14,470 bases of DNA from Methanobacteriota archaeon (GTDB lineage Archaea; Thermoplasmatota; Poseidoniia; Poseidoniales; Thalassarchaeaceae), in assembly GCA_002727275.1 (NCBI GenBank), contig PBWO01000042.1:1-14470 (forward strand), given 5' to 3'. The notes beneath the pieces were generated by a model. That model searched no databases, was not told where the DNA came from, and saw only the letters and a program-made list of their open reading frames with translations. The position numbers and the translations under genes were made by a program. How positions within the stretch are numbered: position 1 is the first letter of the stretch; each line of letters opens with the position of its first letter. Below are positions 1 through 7,253 of this stretch, in pieces.

Positions 1-912
1 AAGGTACCAAAGACTCCTACGATGCTGATTTATCTCGACGAGTTAAAGCCGAAGGGTAAGAAGCCCCTGAATACCGATGAAAAGGCCGTGCGAAAAATCG
101 CAGCAGCTCTTGAGATGACCAACGCCCCTGATATCGCACAAATCGATGTCGACGTCACTCAGCGCCATATTACGATGAAGCTGATTAACAAGAATCTACG
201 AATCAAGCAGATGAATGGAGCAGAAGTCAGAGACAAACTATCTCGTGCTCTGAAGCTATACATTCAAGCAGATAGTGAAGACCGTCCAAAGATACTTACG
301 ATTGTCCCAGGCGTCAAAAAGGAGGATGATCTCGCCTCACTCGCTACTGATCCCCCGACCTACACCGCACTACTGCAGTTAGAAGAGAAGATCAAGAAAC
401 TCAGACTCAAGGGTCTAGCAGGAATTTCTCGAGCAAATGTTCAGGGCCCCAGTAGAGATACTGGAGAGTACTACATCTCAACTATCGGATCAAACCTACC
501 TGTGGTTAGCGAGTTCGAGGGAGTAGACAGATCTAGGACATACACCAATAACATTGAGGAGATTCACAAGTTCCTAGGGGTAGAAGCTGCAAGGCAAGCC
601 ATCATCAACGAGATGTTCGACACTCTTGAGGGAGCAGGCCTTGAGGTAGATATCAGACATCTACTAACTGTGGCTGATGTGATGACTAGTGAGGGCAACT
701 TCCGTGCCATTGGAAGGCACGGAGTCAGCGGAACCAAACACAGTATCCTAGCCCGCTCGGCTTTCGAGGTTACTGTAACCCATCTTCTACAGGCAGGAGT
801 TATTGGTGAACGAGATGAGTTGAGCGGCGTAACAGAGAACATCATTGTCGGACAACCGGTGTCGCTAGGAACGGGCAGCGTTGATCTGTTCTATATTCCA
901 GAGAGCGTTTGA
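1..912 (+). CDS. rpoA2: DNA-directed RNA polymerase subunit A'' (5'-truncated by window edge)
   Basis: This is the C-terminal part of the largest archaeal RNA polymerase subunit, encoded in archaea as a separate A'' polypeptide (equivalent to the C-terminal part of bacterial beta-prime / eukaryotic RPB1). The frame is open from base 1, and the residues before the first ATG (base 22) read KVPKTPTM, which fits the family; the true start therefore lies outside the window and about 303 residues are present. The strongest evidence is the C-terminal block with RHLLTVADVMTSEG, AIGRHGVSGTKHSILARSAFE and IVGQPVSLGTG, characteristic of A''. It acts in the cytoplasm as part of the catalytic core of the polymerase. 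rpl30e follows after 9 bp, a linkage common in archaea. The identification is very secure. Confidence 0.97.
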   Translation, partial: KVPKTPTMLIYLDELKPKGKKPLNTDEKAVRKIAAALEMTNAPDIAQIDVDVTQRHITMKLINKNLRIKQMNGAEVRDKLSRALKLYIQADSEDRPKILTIVPGVKKEDDLASLATDPPTYTALLQLEEKIKKLRLKGLAGISRANVQGPSRDTGEYYISTIGSNLPVVSEFEGVDRSRTYTNNIEEIHKFLGVEAARQAIINEMFDTLEGAGLEVDIRHLLTVADVMTSEGNFRAIGRHGVSGTKHSILARSAFEVTVTHLLQAGVIGERDELSGVTENIIVGQPVSLGTGSVDLFYIPESV

Positions 913-921
913 GGGATTATT

Positions 922-1218
922 ATGGATATTGCAAGACAATTGAAGCAAGGGATGAGTACGGGCAAGATAGTCTTCGGGCAACGTCAGACCAGAAGCGCCT
1001 GCTCTAACGGAGATGCAAGGCTAGTAATCGTGGCAGCCAATTGTCCATCCGATTACATCTCAAACATATCCGAAGGACATCCTGATGTTCCAGTCCATCA
1101 AGTCGCTATGGTGAATGGACAATTAGGTGCCGCTTGCGCAAAGCCGTTTCCTGTAAGTGCTCTTTGTATCATTGATGCCGGACAGAGTGATTTGTTGTCT
1201 CTTTCCTCAAACATTTGA
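922..1218 (+). CDS. rpl30e: Large ribosomal subunit protein eL30 (L30e)
   Basis: A 98-aa protein of the usual length for archaeal L30e, a small RNA-binding alpha/beta protein of the large ribosomal subunit from the L7Ae/L30e superfamily. Matching features are the N-terminal LKQGMSTGKIVFGQRQT segment (family pattern tGK-v-G-rqT), the LVIVAANCP strand-turn, and the C-terminal KPFPVSALCIIDAG segment. The ATG is preceded by GAGGGA (911-916), a reasonable ribosome binding site that overlaps the stop of rpoA2, so the two genes are probably co-transcribed and translationally linked. In many archaea nusA and rps12 come next; here they do not. Confidence 0.95.
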   Translation: MDIARQLKQGMSTGKIVFGQRQTRSACSNGDARLVIVAANCPSDYISNISEGHPDVPVHQVAMVNGQLGAACAKPFPVSALCIIDAGQSDLLSLSSNI

Positions 1219-1243
1219 GAACTATAGATCGTCCTGTTAGGTC

Positions 1244-2227
1244 TTGTTCTATACGCTCCATTCAAGTTCGCCCTGCCATCCGACCAGCAATGTGAATGGG
1301 ACCGTTAGAGACCTATTGGCTGCGAGAGGCATTGTCCTGACCCCTACTGATGCCCCCCACTCTCATGGATTCACATGCTTAGGAGTGGCAGAGAGGGTAC
1401 CCGAGGTGAGTCAAGATTCGACTTCACAGGTTTTTGTATGGCATGTTCCGGATGATCTGTTTCCCGTAACCACATCAGAGGTTGAAAGATGGGTAGTCGA
1501 TGCGCCTTCTGGGAAACACTGGATTTTGAGTGAGAGAGACTTCGATTCCTCTCTAATTCCAGACTCTCGATCTATCGAAGCAGTAGTATGGGGGCCAAAG
1601 CGGATGGCTAGTTGGATTGGTGAATCAGTCCTCTCTGGTGATTTGGGAACCTTCCTCAATTCCAATGATGAAAGCGAATTGGAAACCAAAGCCCCCTTTC
1701 AAAAACAGGAAGAAATACATTCGCAACTGACTCTAAAGCCCCTGGTGGAACTAAGCAATTGGCTGGAACAGAGGGGCTGGGATGGAGTTAGGACCTCTCC
1801 TATACTGCTATCTGCTAGACTCTGGACTATCACAGGTAATCTGATTGGACCTGATGGACAGGCCGAATCAGGAAAATGGCAGATTATTGAAGATCCTTGG
1901 GCAGAATCGTTCCACATACACGATGGCGAACAAATTCTGGACAAATCTCCGGCACTCAGGGTAATCCCTCCACCTTCTGGATGGATGGCCGCAATAGATG
2001 GGTTACCAGAGAAGATGCTCAATCTTGCTGACCAGAGAAGGCAGGGAAATCCAGAAACTAATGATGATGAAGTCAGCAGTATCATGCTAGAGTGGTGGAG
2101 ATTGGATCAATCTAGCGCAAAAGGCGATTATTCACAGTTGACAATTCCTGGTTGGATGGTATACCCCGACGGTGCCGAAGCAAGACTCCTACACGGCAGG
2201 AACGGCAGAGTGTATGGGATGAGGTAA
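1244..2227 (+). CDS. Hypothetical protein, unrecognised family
   Basis: A 327-aa soluble protein that I cannot assign to a family. The longest form starts at a TTG at 1244; an in-frame stop at 1238 excludes anything longer, and a GTG at 1292 is the main alternative, just before TVRDLLAARGIVL, which looks like a natural N-terminus. There is no signal peptide or membrane segment. The sequence is rich in Trp, and the middle region contains VVDAPSGKHWIL and VVWGPKRMASWIGESVLSGDL. A charged, low-complexity stretch (about residues 140-160) separates this from a C-terminal half ending in PGWMVYPDGAEARLLHG. It follows rpl30e by 25 bp on the same strand and abuts the convergent coiled-coil gene with no spacer. 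It is probably co-transcribed with rpoA2-rpl30e. Function unknown. Confidence 0.75.
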   Translation: MFYTLHSSSPCHPTSNVNGTVRDLLAARGIVLTPTDAPHSHGFTCLGVAERVPEVSQDSTSQVFVWHVPDDLFPVTTSEVERWVVDAPSGKHWILSERDFDSSLIPDSRSIEAVVWGPKRMASWIGESVLSGDLGTFLNSNDESELETKAPFQKQEEIHSQLTLKPLVELSNWLEQRGWDGVRTSPILLSARLWTITGNLIGPDGQAESGKWQIIEDPWAESFHIHDGEQILDKSPALRVIPPPSGWMAAIDGLPEKMLNLADQRRQGNPETNDDEVSSIMLEWWRLDQSSAKGDYSQLTIPGWMVYPDGAEARLLHGRNGRVYGMR

Positions 2228-3103
2228 TCAGTTTCTGCGTAATGCCATCAATTCGTCAGTAGACAAAGTGTCCCCAGACATCAACCTCGACATCAGATCA
2301 GTGACTTCGACCTTCTCTTCTCCTTCACTGCCCTCCGCTCTCTTCTCTCTGGAATGCATAGCTTTCAGCATGTCCTCTATTGAATGAATACACCTCAGAG
2401 AAACGATGTATTGAGAATGCAAAGCATCTGCTTCTCTCTTGGACTTGTTCAGCTCCCCATGGGACGAATTTGCTTTCTCCCTTAGTCTGTCTACCTCTTC
2501 TGATAACTCAACCATTAGGTCGTGGGCGTCTTGAGCCCTCCTGACCGAAATTTCAACTGATTTGTGAGCCTCCTCTTGAGAAGCCTCAGCGGCTCTGACA
2601 GTATCTTTCAATCCCCTCATTCCGCCACTGCCTCGATCTTTCTCTGCCTGCTTGAGGGCCTCAGAGAGATCTTTCATCTTCCTGATGAATGCCTTCTCAC
2701 CGCCACTGAACCTGCCGGTCATATGACTCATCTCCAATTTCTCCATGTCAGATCTAATTTTTCCAGGCGGAGGCCCTCTATTACGCTTCGATTTATTGCC
2801 AGATTCTTCCTGTTCAGCAAGCTTACTTCTAAGCTCTTCACGAACAGTCTTGAGGTGCTCCGATTTCTCAGCTCTGATTGCCTTTAGTTCCTTGACTCTA
2901 CTGTTGATTTCGTCCCTTGCTGATTTTTGAGTCTGAACTTCATTGATGAGTTCCTTGACTTGACGATTAACCTCATTTCTCTCGTCCAGATGCTGTCTGA
3001 CTTCGGCATTCCAACGGTCCCTTTCTCCTTTGTTAGATTCTGACTTCTCGACCATGGATTGAGATAGTGGCTGGAGAATCTGCCTGACTTCATCAAATTC
3101 CAC
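2228..3103 (-). CDS. Archaeal coiled-coil protein, paralog 1 of 4
   Basis: A 291-aa, very charged, almost entirely helical protein without signal or membrane segments, last of a three-gene minus-strand operon. The layout matches a widespread but uncharacterised archaeal coiled-coil family (in haloarchaea sometimes mislabelled phosphoserine phosphatase). It has a long N-terminal coiled coil (about 20-105) and a PPP turn (111-113). A hairpin signature at 115-146 carries MEKLEMSHMTG followed by GGEKAFIRKMKDL. A second coiled coil (about 165-250) contains ADALHSQY. The C-terminal tag MSGDTLSTDELMALRR (275-290) resembles the kGetL-t-dL ending of the family. The start is GTG at 3103, with GAGGTGA four bases upstream as ribosome binding site. 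Seen: architecture and motifs. Inferred: scaffold or binding role. The stop directly abuts the stop of the convergent gene. Confidence 0.85.
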   Translation of the reverse strand: MEFDEVRQILQPLSQSMVEKSESNKGERDRWNAEVRQHLDERNEVNRQVKELINEVQTQKSARDEINSRVKELKAIRAEKSEHLKTVREELRSKLAEQEESGNKSKRNRGPPPGKIRSDMEKLEMSHMTGRFSGGEKAFIRKMKDLSEALKQAEKDRGSGGMRGLKDTVRAAEASQEEAHKSVEISVRRAQDAHDLMVELSEEVDRLREKANSSHGELNKSKREADALHSQYIVSLRCIHSIEDMLKAMHSREKRAEGSEGEEKVEVTDLMSRLMSGDTLSTDELMALRRN

Positions 3104-3163
3104 TATGTCACCTCATCAGAATCGAACATTACTTCTCATTTAGGCGTGATGGAAGCAGCAAGG

Positions 3164-4141
3164 CTACTCATCCACCTCCCTTTTTGCTGCTAGAGTACCT
3201 CTTCTAGCACCGCCTCTGGTTACGCCCAACCTCATACCTTTACGCTTCGACCTCTTATGCTGTGGTTCGTCCTTACTTGATTCGGCCTGACTTTTTGTTT
3301 CGGTCAATTCGCTCAGTTTGGAAGATCCCAATAGGGTCTCAAGCTCACTCGCATCTAGAGTTCCACCTGTCTGCGCCCTTTCCTTGATATCTGAGAGTTT
3401 GATTGGCCTCCCACCTCTAGTGGTTGCCTTCTGATATGACCTAATTCTCCCTAGACTAACTCGAATCTTCTTTCTTTCAGACGTTAGATCGTCGAGTTGC
3501 TTGTCTATTTTACTAATCCGTCTACTGACCTTCCTGATTTCGGTTCTGGAAATTCCAGCAGATGCGTCGTCCGTTTCGCCCGACCCCTTTTCTTCGGACT
3601 TTGCCTCAGGCCTCTTAGTAGAGTCCAGTTTTGTTGTTATTTCCCGTAAACGCTTGATTTGCTTGACAAATTCCTTGTGATAGGTCTCAGATTCTGCTTT
3701 TATGGCAATAGCAACTTGCAATTCAAAGAAGCGCGAGAATGAGTCCAACTCTCTGGCTAATGTAGGCACTGTTGTTAGGTCATTATCCAATGTGGTCAAT
3801 CTGTTATGGGTGTCTGAAAGCCATTCGCCTAGAACTTCGATAGGAGGGGGGATTCTCGTGTTGACTTCATCCCTGCCTTTACGAGCATCATCAGCAGCCC
3901 TTTTGACGTTATGGAACTCACCTAGCAAAGATCTCCTAGCCCCACTCACTTGCTCCATTTCTCCGAAAGCGGTACGCATTGAACGAACTAGACTGACTTG
4001 GTCACGCCTATCGCTTCTCAAATCACTGTGCTGCCTCTCGACAGACTTGAGTCCGCGCTCTAAGTCGCCCCTCATTCTCTCGACATCGACGTGATCCATC
4101 TCCTCCAGATCTTGGAAGTCATTAGCAACATGATCACTCAC
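3164..4141 (-). CDS. Archaeal coiled-coil protein, paralog 2 of 4 (divergent)
   Basis: A 325-aa charged helical protein. Its GTG start overlaps the TGA of the upstream paralog by four bases (GTGA), so translation of the two is coupled. It is the most divergent of the four paralogs. The hairpin signature is shortened (about 113-141: NRLTTLDNDLTTVP then ARELDSFSRFFEL), preceded by PPP (98-100) as in paralog 1. A third coiled coil occupies 199-235. The family-like C-terminal segment RAQTGGTLDASELETLL (255-271) is present. It is followed by a Lys/Arg-rich tail with MRLGVTRGGARRG (303-315), closely resembling the tail of the fourth paralog at 8849-9826 and compatible with nucleic-acid or ribosome binding (inference). 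No catalytic motif seen. A gap of 60 bases separates it from the next gene in the operon. Confidence 0.82.
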   Translation of the reverse strand: MSDHVANDFQDLEEMDHVDVERMRGDLERGLKSVERQHSDLRSDRRDQVSLVRSMRTAFGEMEQVSGARRSLLGEFHNVKRAADDARKGRDEVNTRIPPPIEVLGEWLSDTHNRLTTLDNDLTTVPTLARELDSFSRFFELQVAIAIKAESETYHKEFVKQIKRLREITTKLDSTKRPEAKSEEKGSGETDDASAGISRTEIRKVSRRISKIDKQLDDLTSERKKIRVSLGRIRSYQKATTRGGRPIKLSDIKERAQTGGTLDASELETLLGSSKLSELTETKSQAESSKDEPQHKRSKRKGMRLGVTRGGARRGTLAAKREVDE

Positions 4142-4968
4142 TCTTCCTCACCTCTGGCTTTCTTTGATTTTGAGGCCGACCTTTGAGCCCTAGCGAAAGA
4201 AGATCGGCCACCGGAAGAGACCTTGTTACTGGCAGCCATTAAGTCTCGATATCCTGCTCCTAATTCACCAAAGCCCTCTTTCAGTCTCCTTTGCCAGTGT
4301 TCAATGGCTATATCCGACTGATCCAACAACTCTCTAGCTCTGTCCATCTGCCTTCGAATATCGCGTAATTCAGCTGTCAACAAAACCTTCTTCTCGTGGA
4401 GGGGTTGAGCCTTTGAAACAGCCTCCAACATCTTCCTGTGTGCAGAATCCGCTTTCCGGTAAGAAGATATCATTTCCCCCCTAGAATCGACGAATCTTGA
4501 CATCTCAGGATTGGATTTCTTCCTCGACTTTAACCACTTCTCGTTTTCCTCTAGAAGTTTCTTTCTGCGATCCAAAAGCTTTCTCTCAGAACGATGGTCG
4601 AGCGCTGAAGTCTGGATACTGTTCTCTATTTCTTCAAGTTGCTCGATTAACTTCTCCTTCTTCCAGTTTGGATCCAAATTTACCATCCCTCCGGAATCAA
4701 CCAACTTTTCTTTTGAATCCTTGACCTCGACAAGCAGTTTGGAAGCCGCCTTTTGAGATTGATTTCGCTCTTCTTTGAGAAGCGCTACTTTCTCGTTGGC
4801 CTTACGATGTGATTCATCCGCTCTCTTGACACGAGGCTCGAGCGAATCTTCTTCAGCCTCAAGATTCCTGATGACTCCTGGCAACTCCTGTTTGAGCACC
4901 TGACGCCTGACTAGGAGCGCCTGAGCTAACTGTTCCGGGCTTATCGCCAACAGCTCGTCGACCTCCAT
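4138..4968 (-). CDS. Archaeal coiled-coil protein, paralog 3 of 4 (first gene of operon)
   Basis: A 276-aa charged helical protein, promoter-proximal in the minus-strand three-gene operon. It has an N-terminal coiled coil (about 15-90) and a hairpin signature at 107-139 (LIEQLEEIENSIQTSALD, then SERKLLDRRKKLLEE), the closest of the local operon members to the family pattern IExLE-xxQT-xLs-xxE. A second coiled coil contains RKADSAHRKM (171-180), matching the ADxxHxxM motif of the other paralogs. The C-terminal tail from 248 is Ser/Lys/Arg-rich. The ATG at 4968 has no Shine-Dalgarno, but a TTTAAT box lies about 30 bp upstream, pointing to a leaderless transcript. A palindrome overlaps that promoter, so the whole operon may be under operator control. 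Function unknown. Confidence 0.84.
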   Translation of the reverse strand: MEVDELLAISPEQLAQALLVRRQVLKQELPGVIRNLEAEEDSLEPRVKRADESHRKANEKVALLKEERNQSQKAASKLLVEVKDSKEKLVDSGGMVNLDPNWKKEKLIEQLEEIENSIQTSALDHRSERKLLDRRKKLLEENEKWLKSRKKSNPEMSRFVDSRGEMISSYRKADSAHRKMLEAVSKAQPLHEKKVLLTAELRDIRRQMDRARELLDQSDIAIEHWQRRLKEGFGELGAGYRDLMAASNKVSSGGRSSFARAQRSASKSKKARGEEE

Positions 4969-4994
4969 GGCGTCCGGGGCACAAGAGAATCCCC

Positions 4995-5000
4995 ATTAAA
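4995..5000 (-). promoter_or_regulatory. TATA-like box for the coiled-coil operon
   Basis: Read on the minus strand, TTTAAT lies 27-32 bases upstream of the ATG at 4968. No Shine-Dalgarno precedes that ATG, so this spacing is what a leaderless archaeal gene would show. The upstream BRE position falls inside the 4999-5017 palindrome. Confidence 0.5.
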
Positions 5001-5017
5001 GGTCACTATGTGACCTT
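4999..5017. promoter_or_regulatory. Perfect 8-3-8 palindrome, candidate operator in a divergent promoter
   Basis: The sequence AAGGTCAC-TAT-GTGACCTT is a perfect inverted repeat of two 8-bp arms around a 3-bp centre, in the 93-bp region between the divergent operons. It touches the TATA-like box of the minus-strand operon and lies about 16 bp upstream of that of the plus-strand operon, a usual place for a dimeric repressor site. The AGGT...ACCT half-sites recall DtxR/IdeR operators, though their spacing is wider by two bases. Confidence 0.6.
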
Positions 5018-5032
5018 GGAAAGGGGTTTCCT

Positions 5033-5040
5033 TCATACAT
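5033..5040 (+). promoter_or_regulatory. TATA-like box for the zinc-ribbon membrane protein operon
   Basis: TCATACAT is centred about 26 bases upstream of the ATG at 5062, which has no Shine-Dalgarno sequence; this fits a leaderless archaeal transcript. GATATA at 5054-5059 is too close to the start codon to act as its TATA box. Confidence 0.4.
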
Positions 5041-5061
5041 CGGATAACGGCCAGATATACA

Positions 5062-6594
5062 ATGGATTGGCGCCAATCTACCGCTGGAATATTGCTTTCC
5101 ATCATGTTTTTGCTCTCAGCTATGGCCACTACAGCATCCGCTGAAGATGAGAAAATGTTTGGGCCAGCAGGATCTTCAGAAGTCGCAATCTCTGGTGAGC
5201 CAATTCATGTCGGCGATGTTCTTTCGGTCTCAATATTGGTCCATAATCAGGGTTCTGAGACTGGCTCAGTTAGATTGGAACTGACTTCTGCAATAGGGGA
5301 AAATTTGTCAGTTGGTCCCGAAACAGAAATTAGCCCAGGCTCCAGTAGAGAGGTAGTAGCACAATTAATTCCAGTTTCCGCAGGACTTTTGGAAGTAAAT
5401 TGGCAGGTCATTAGCGAGGATGGAGGAGTTTCTTCTGACTTACAAGGAAAATTCGAGATTCAAGTTCTTGAAAGTCAATCCTTGTCTCTATCTTTCGAAT
5501 CAATAGAATGGACTCTGGCAGAAGGTCTAGAATGCGACTTCACAATATCCATGTCTGAGGGCAAGTCACGTCTAATTGGAGTCTCAGTCTCGTTAATTAA
5601 TTCGGGCGAATCAACACAAGTTCAGAATTTTGAACTAATGATGAATCCGGGCATTCGCTCGCTAAATTCGGCATTAGGTCATCCCGATGCTTCAATGATC
5701 TCAATCACCGTATCACCCCTAGGTTGGTCTTCAGCCAATTCTAACTCCAATTTGTCTTGGGATACCCTCATTGCACCGCCAATAATCTCACCCTCGGTTA
5801 CAATTGCTCAGTATCAGCCGGAGAATCCCAATTCAGGAGATACAGTCTCTCTGGATTATACTCTAAGCAACTCAGGCGACTCCTCAACTCTTCCAGGGAT
5901 TCTGCGGTTCGTTAGCAACTCTGACGGAGGAATGATTCTCGCAGAAATCCCTGTATCGGCTATATCGGCAGGAGGTTCTTCTTCGGGCTCAATCAATATT
6001 GGTCCGTGGCCAGACTCACAGGTAGTCGAGGCCGACTTAATTTGGTCGATGGACGGCTCTATGGCTAGCAGTCCGGTTTCAATAACTTCTGAATCAAATA
6101 CTGAAACTGGCATACAATTGCCATTCGATATTATGGCTGCTTTGTATGGTGCCATTCTAGGATTTGCAATTGTTTTGGTAGGCTTAATCGCCATGAGAGC
6201 AATATCCGAACGAACACCAAGTACCGAGTCCGAAGACAAGGTGCTAAGACGGTCTAGGATAGCTCTCAGGCAAGAATCAACTTCAGAAAAGAAGGAAGTA
6301 CCTTGTCCAAGTTGCGATCAGAGACTAAAAATTCCAATTTCCCACACGGGCATGGTCAAGTGCCCTGCCTGCAGCAGCCAATTTTCTACTACTCCTCAAT
6401 TGGTTGAGAAGGTCGAGGAAACAACAGAAACCTCACCACAGTCTAATTCACCTTCTATTGTATCAGTAGTGTCTTCGGAGGACGAGCTGCCATGCCCCGA
6501 ATGTCAACAGATGCTCAGAATCCCCTTAGATAAAAGACCAGTCCATTCTAGGTGTCCTGCTTGCAGAACAGAATTCTTGGCGGAGGCGGGTTGA
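5062..6594 (+). CDS. Secreted-domain membrane protein with two cytoplasmic zinc ribbons
   Basis: A 510-aa type I membrane protein. Residues 1-28 form a signal peptide (hydrophobic ILLSIMFLLSAMATTASA, likely cut after ASA). Residues about 30-345 are Ser/Gly/Val-rich beta-strand sequence, with segments such as VGDVLSVSILVHNQGSETG and NPNSGDTVSLDYTLSNSGDS that resemble CARDB-type immunoglobulin-like domains, probably outside the cell. One transmembrane helix spans about 352-378. The tail carries two CPxC...CPxC zinc ribbons (C415, C418, C434, C437 and C478, C481, C498, C501), each with LKIP/LRIP after the first knuckle, like MJ0042-type zinc fingers. It is first in an operon with the DtxR-type regulator (2-bp gap) and the next membrane protein. 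A role as a surface binding protein that signals inward is inference. Confidence 0.85.
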   Translation: MDWRQSTAGILLSIMFLLSAMATTASAEDEKMFGPAGSSEVAISGEPIHVGDVLSVSILVHNQGSETGSVRLELTSAIGENLSVGPETEISPGSSREVVAQLIPVSAGLLEVNWQVISEDGGVSSDLQGKFEIQVLESQSLSLSFESIEWTLAEGLECDFTISMSEGKSRLIGVSVSLINSGESTQVQNFELMMNPGIRSLNSALGHPDASMISITVSPLGWSSANSNSNLSWDTLIAPPIISPSVTIAQYQPENPNSGDTVSLDYTLSNSGDSSTLPGILRFVSNSDGGMILAEIPVSAISAGGSSSGSINIGPWPDSQVVEADLIWSMDGSMASSPVSITSESNTETGIQLPFDIMAALYGAILGFAIVLVGLIAMRAISERTPSTESEDKVLRRSRIALRQESTSEKKEVPCPSCDQRLKIPISHTGMVKCPACSSQFSTTPQLVEKVEETTETSPQSNSPSIVSVVSSEDELPCPECQQMLRIPLDKRPVHSRCPACRTEFLAEAG

Positions 6595-6596
6595 GG

Positions 6597-7253
6597 ATGA
6601 AAGAATTTAGTGAATACGAAGAGATGTATCTGAAAAGACTCTTTGAGGCACACACAGAAAACCCTTCAGACATCATCAAGACAACAACTCTGGCTGAGAT
6701 GATGAATGTCAGCCCTCCTTCTTCAACCGAGATGATTCAGAGACTCGCAAACAGAGACCTAGTCACGCACATTCCATACAAGGGATGCAGGCTGACTCCA
6801 GAAGGCTTCCAAGAGGCCGCCAAAATCAAGCGAAGGGAGGGCCTAGTGGAGATACTTCTAACTGAGGTAATCGGCTATGAAGGCAGCATCAATGAAGCAG
6901 CATGTAAGATCGAGCATGCGATAGATGAAGGCCTTGAAATTGCCCTCGATAGGATGCTAGGATTCCCCGAGAAAACCCCTAGTGGAGAAAGAATCCCCAT
7001 AATCAAAAGACATATTGAACCAATGCGAACTGGAATTCTACTTCCCCTGAGTGCTCTTCCAGTAGGTAGCAACGCAACCGTGGAGATGATTGTAATGAGG
7101 CCAACTGACTCTCGTACGATAGAATTGGCAGGCCTAGGTGTCGGAGAGGTAGTGGAGTCCCGAAGTGATGGGATTTATTCCTCCGGAAATAAACTCGAGA
7201 TGTCAAAACCAGTATCCTTGAGAATTCTTGCTAGGACAAACGAGGTAATCTGA
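6597..7253 (+). CDS. DtxR/MntR-family metal-dependent transcriptional regulator
   Basis: A 218-aa regulator with the three-part DtxR layout: winged helix (about 6-75, with MNVSPPSSTEMIQRLANRDL and PYKGCRLTPEG), dimerisation/metal domain (about 76-140, ending DRMLGFPEKTPSGERIP), and a C-terminal FeoA/SH3-like domain (about 150-218). The family binds operators as metal-loaded dimers to control iron or manganese genes. Ancillary-site ligands are conserved (M10, C103, E106, H107, matching DtxR M10, C102, E105, H106). The primary-site histidines are replaced: E81 where DtxR has H79, and N99 where it has H98; E85 matches E83. The ATG at 6597 is preferred over an upstream GTG at 6552 because GGAGG (6582-6586) precedes it and it leaves a 2-bp gap from the previous gene. 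It sits between two membrane-protein genes; self-regulation through the upstream palindrome is a guess. Confidence 0.9.
   Translation: MKEFSEYEEMYLKRLFEAHTENPSDIIKTTTLAEMMNVSPPSSTEMIQRLANRDLVTHIPYKGCRLTPEGFQEAAKIKRREGLVEILLTEVIGYEGSINEAACKIEHAIDEGLEIALDRMLGFPEKTPSGERIPIIKRHIEPMRTGILLPLSALPVGSNATVEMIVMRPTDSRTIELAGLGVGEVVESRSDGIYSSGNKLEMSKPVSLRILARTNEVI

Noticed and set aside
2228..4968. SMC/Rad50-type ATPases as identity of the coiled-coil genes
   Set aside because: None of the proteins has Walker A, Walker B or ABC signature motifs, and they are too short.
4941..5129. A 62-codon minus-strand frame crossing the divergent promoter region
   Set aside because: It overlaps the starts of two better genes and covers the palindrome and TATA-like boxes; no family resemblance.
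6552..6596. Upstream GTG start for the DtxR-type regulator
   Set aside because: The extra residues lie inside the zinc-ribbon coding region and do not look like the family; ATG 6597 has a good upstream GGAGG and gives the usual N-terminus with M10 in register.
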